Source: Augochlora pura
Lineage: Eukaryota > Arthropoda > Insecta > Hymenoptera > Halictidae
NCBI RefSeq assembly: GCF_028453695.1
Contig: NC_135777.1
Span: 24,266,796 to 24,330,795 of the forward strand
Reading direction: 5' to 3'
DNA length: 64,000 nt
Shown here: positions 62,501 through 64,000 of the stretch, one piece after another
How the letters are laid out: every line of letters begins with the position of its first letter
Numbering within the stretch: position 1 is the first letter of the stretch
Translations under genes and position numbers: made by a program
The notes under the pieces: generated by a model
The model's input: only the letters and a program-made list of their open reading frames with translations
The model's database searches: none
What the model was told of the DNA's origin: nothing

Positions 62501-63598
62501 CTCCTCGCTGCCCCCCTCCTCGCGCGGATCCACTTAACGGAAACGATCGGGAAAGAATTTTTTCCTCTCTTTAGCGTATTACCGGTAGGGCGAAGCCGAG
62601 CGAAGGTCCCTCGGCAACCTTGGCTTATGAGTATGCTTATAATCTGGTGACGAGCGATCGATAACCAGGAAGCGACGGATATGCTTTTCTTCCGAAGAAC
62701 GAGGTTATTAATATAAATTCTTTGAGCCGGCTCGCCTCAACGGCCGACGAGGTGCGCTCTATCGATTCAAATTCGAACGGCCGACGGTTTTAAAGCGGAC
62801 GTGCCGCCGGAGACCGGCGCGACGACGCCGGCCCGCTCGGCGCTCTCGATTCCGCCGATTCCGCCGATTCCGCCGCGGGTTTTACCGATTTGCGAGGGAA
62901 ACCCGCCGGGAGCAGGCGGCACGCGTTTCTTTCCACAATTCCCGTTCCTTTTTCGTCTCGCCTTCGAATCTGCGCGGCAGCGAACGCGCGCTCTGTCGCG
63001 CCCTCTTGACGCGAGGACCAACCAAGACGACTCGTCCTGCGTACGAATCGTTCGAATCGATCCCCCGCGCAATCAAAAGTGGGTACTCTTTCGAGCCCTC
63101 TCGTTCTCGGAGAGACGAGCGCCATAGGCTTACTATATGTCTATACGCGTTTCTAGCCGACTTACGAACGATGATAGAGAGTGAGCGACTCGGTCGTACT
63201 TGGAGCAGCAGAAAGAAGATGACCCACTGATAATACTTGTGCTGTTTGACCAACGGATGGGACGCGTGGCCGTGGAGTCCGACGCCCTTGCTGTTCGAGA
63301 CGCCCGGATAGGGCACCGCCTGGCCGATGCTCTTGTTGAACGCGTGCACCATGCTGTAGGTGGTGTGAAGCCAGCAGAACGTCTCCAGGACGACCTTGTC
63401 GACGGAGCCGGCGGCCTCGCAGTGAATAGGCGAGCCAGAAATGCTCTTGCAAGCCAACGTGACGCAGCCGCCGAGAAGGAGCGCGACGGTGGCGCGGTAA
63501 TGCAGCCGGAACACGACCGCGTCCTCGGAGATCCTCGGCACCTTGAACAGGGACCGCAGGGAGCCGAACACGTCGATCATCTTCAGCATCAGAGGCAT
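59542..63598 (-). CDS. shakB: Innexin of the shaking-B type, four exons
   Basis: Four-pass gap-junction protein forming electrical and metabolic channels between cells. Exons 63200-63598, 60763-60982, 59880-60169, 59542-59790; 385 residues, phases 0, 1 and 0, close to the known 360-377. The first exon holds the N-terminal helix, VFRLHY, membrane helix 1, loop cysteines (PIHC, ETFC) and the YYQW family motif. The others carry FYTPRWLWK, MFLMNRFFDG, a second loop cysteine pair (TKC, AVC), the NEKIYVFLWFWF helix and the tail IIFSPR to GELQEA. From FYTPRWLWK onward it is close to shaking-B; the first exon is much more diverged, which fits an alternative N-terminal exon as known for shakB, or a shakB-like paralogue. 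Three Met codons (63598, 63589, 63580) are in frame; MIDVFGSL at 63580 aligns best with the usual innexin start. Confidence 0.9.
61040..61098. repeat. (AACGAG)n hexamer array
   Basis: About nine copies of AACGAA then AACGAG, just upstream of the acceptor of exon 60763-60982 on the minus strand, where it reads as CTCGTT pyrimidine-rich DNA. Confidence 0.9.
62458..62491. repeat. (GGCGA)n pentamer array
   Basis: Six to seven exact copies of GGCGA; same unit and size as the array at 54800-54832. Confidence 0.93.
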
Positions 63599-64000
63599 CT
63601 TCGAAGCTCTTTGGTCTACCGGTCTCGAACGCGCTCCCCGTTGCGGCGACCAACCTCCGTCCCCGAGAACGATCTCGGACCACGCGTCGAATATCTCCGC
63701 TCTCCTCGGTGAGAGAGAGTCTTCGTTACGTGCATGGCGCTCCTCTCTCCGTTTCGCTCCTCGACTTCCGGCCGACCGTCGTCGAATCGTCGTCGGACTC
63801 GCCGATCACTGCCTCGTCCTGCCGGCGGCCCATTTCCTTCTTCTCTTTCACTGCTCTACCGCACCTGCGGCGCACTCTGCCGCTCTATCCGCCGCTCCCA
63901 CGCTACTCGCGGCCCATTCTTGCTCGCCTCGTCCTCCCGAGTTTCTCCGGGGATCCAGAGAGAGAGAGAGAGAGCCAGCGGACGCGACGAAATTCGGCAA
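63599..64000. other. Innexin 5' flank to window end
   Basis: Contains two GA/CT runs (63709-63718 and 63958-63974). The frame leading into the first innexin ATG stays open for some distance upstream, so the true 5' end of the first exon cannot be set. No other gene is visible. Confidence 0.5.

Larger units (their letters stand above)
60983..63199. other. Large first intron of the innexin gene
   Basis: 2.2 kb on the transcribed (minus) strand with no second N-terminal innexin exon visible. It holds an AACGAG/AACGAA hexamer array (61040-61098), a CT run (61207-61233), a GGGGATC/GGGAATC array (62165-62212) and a GGCGA array (62458-62491). Confidence 0.7.

Noticed and set aside
1..64000. CRISPR arrays, prokaryotic operons, integrated viral genes
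   Set aside because: Tandem arrays here have no spacers, genes are intron-rich eukaryotic, and I saw no viral protein signature.

Overview
The window is animal nuclear DNA, most likely from a hymenopteran insect (a bee or an ant). The recognisable genes are arthropod orthologues split into many short exons. Introns are often only 70-150 bp with GT-AG ends, CpG is not depleted, and the intergenic DNA is full of CpG-rich microsatellites. I see no operons, CRISPR arrays, tRNAs, rRNAs or intact transposons. Order and species are inference from gene structure and composition.

Layout. Four genes on the minus strand could be rebuilt exon by exon with consistent reading phase. (1) 742-4422: the NR5-type nuclear receptor Hr39, with DNA-binding domain, Ftz-F1 box and ligand-binding domain. 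(2) 17936-25150: a 16-exon GARNL3-type protein with a Rap-GAP domain that retains the catalytic Asn, followed by a CNH domain. A second, phase-compatible first exon lies about 10 kb upstream at 35034-35239. (3) 42011-46035: a secreted-end/transmembrane protein with only the N-terminal half of a ZP domain (ZP-N), one membrane helix and a tail of about 850 residues carrying a repeated KWDV/KFDV-x-x-R plus poly-proline motif. (4) 59542-63598: an innexin of the shaking-B type. One plus-strand exon (56714-56848) encodes a convincing signal peptide followed by a splice donor; the rest of that gene is not visible and may lie beyond the window.

Between these lie about 13 kb (4.4-17.9 kb), 17 kb (25.2-42.0 kb), 11 kb (46.0-56.7 kb) and shorter stretches without recognisable coding exons. 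They are rich in (CT)n, CGGCG, CGACG, GGCGA and CGCGAGCC arrays. The many longer open frames there are chance frames in GC-rich or simple-sequence DNA.

The genes do not form one pathway: a transcription factor, a small-GTPase regulator, a membrane/extracellular-matrix protein and a gap-junction channel. The items most worth follow-up are the ZP-N protein (novel tail motif, conserved-looking helical segment, stop-free 117-bp intron), the alternative GARNL3 first exon, and a short TTAGGG telomere-like array inside a 109-bp GARNL3 intron next to a GC-AG intron.
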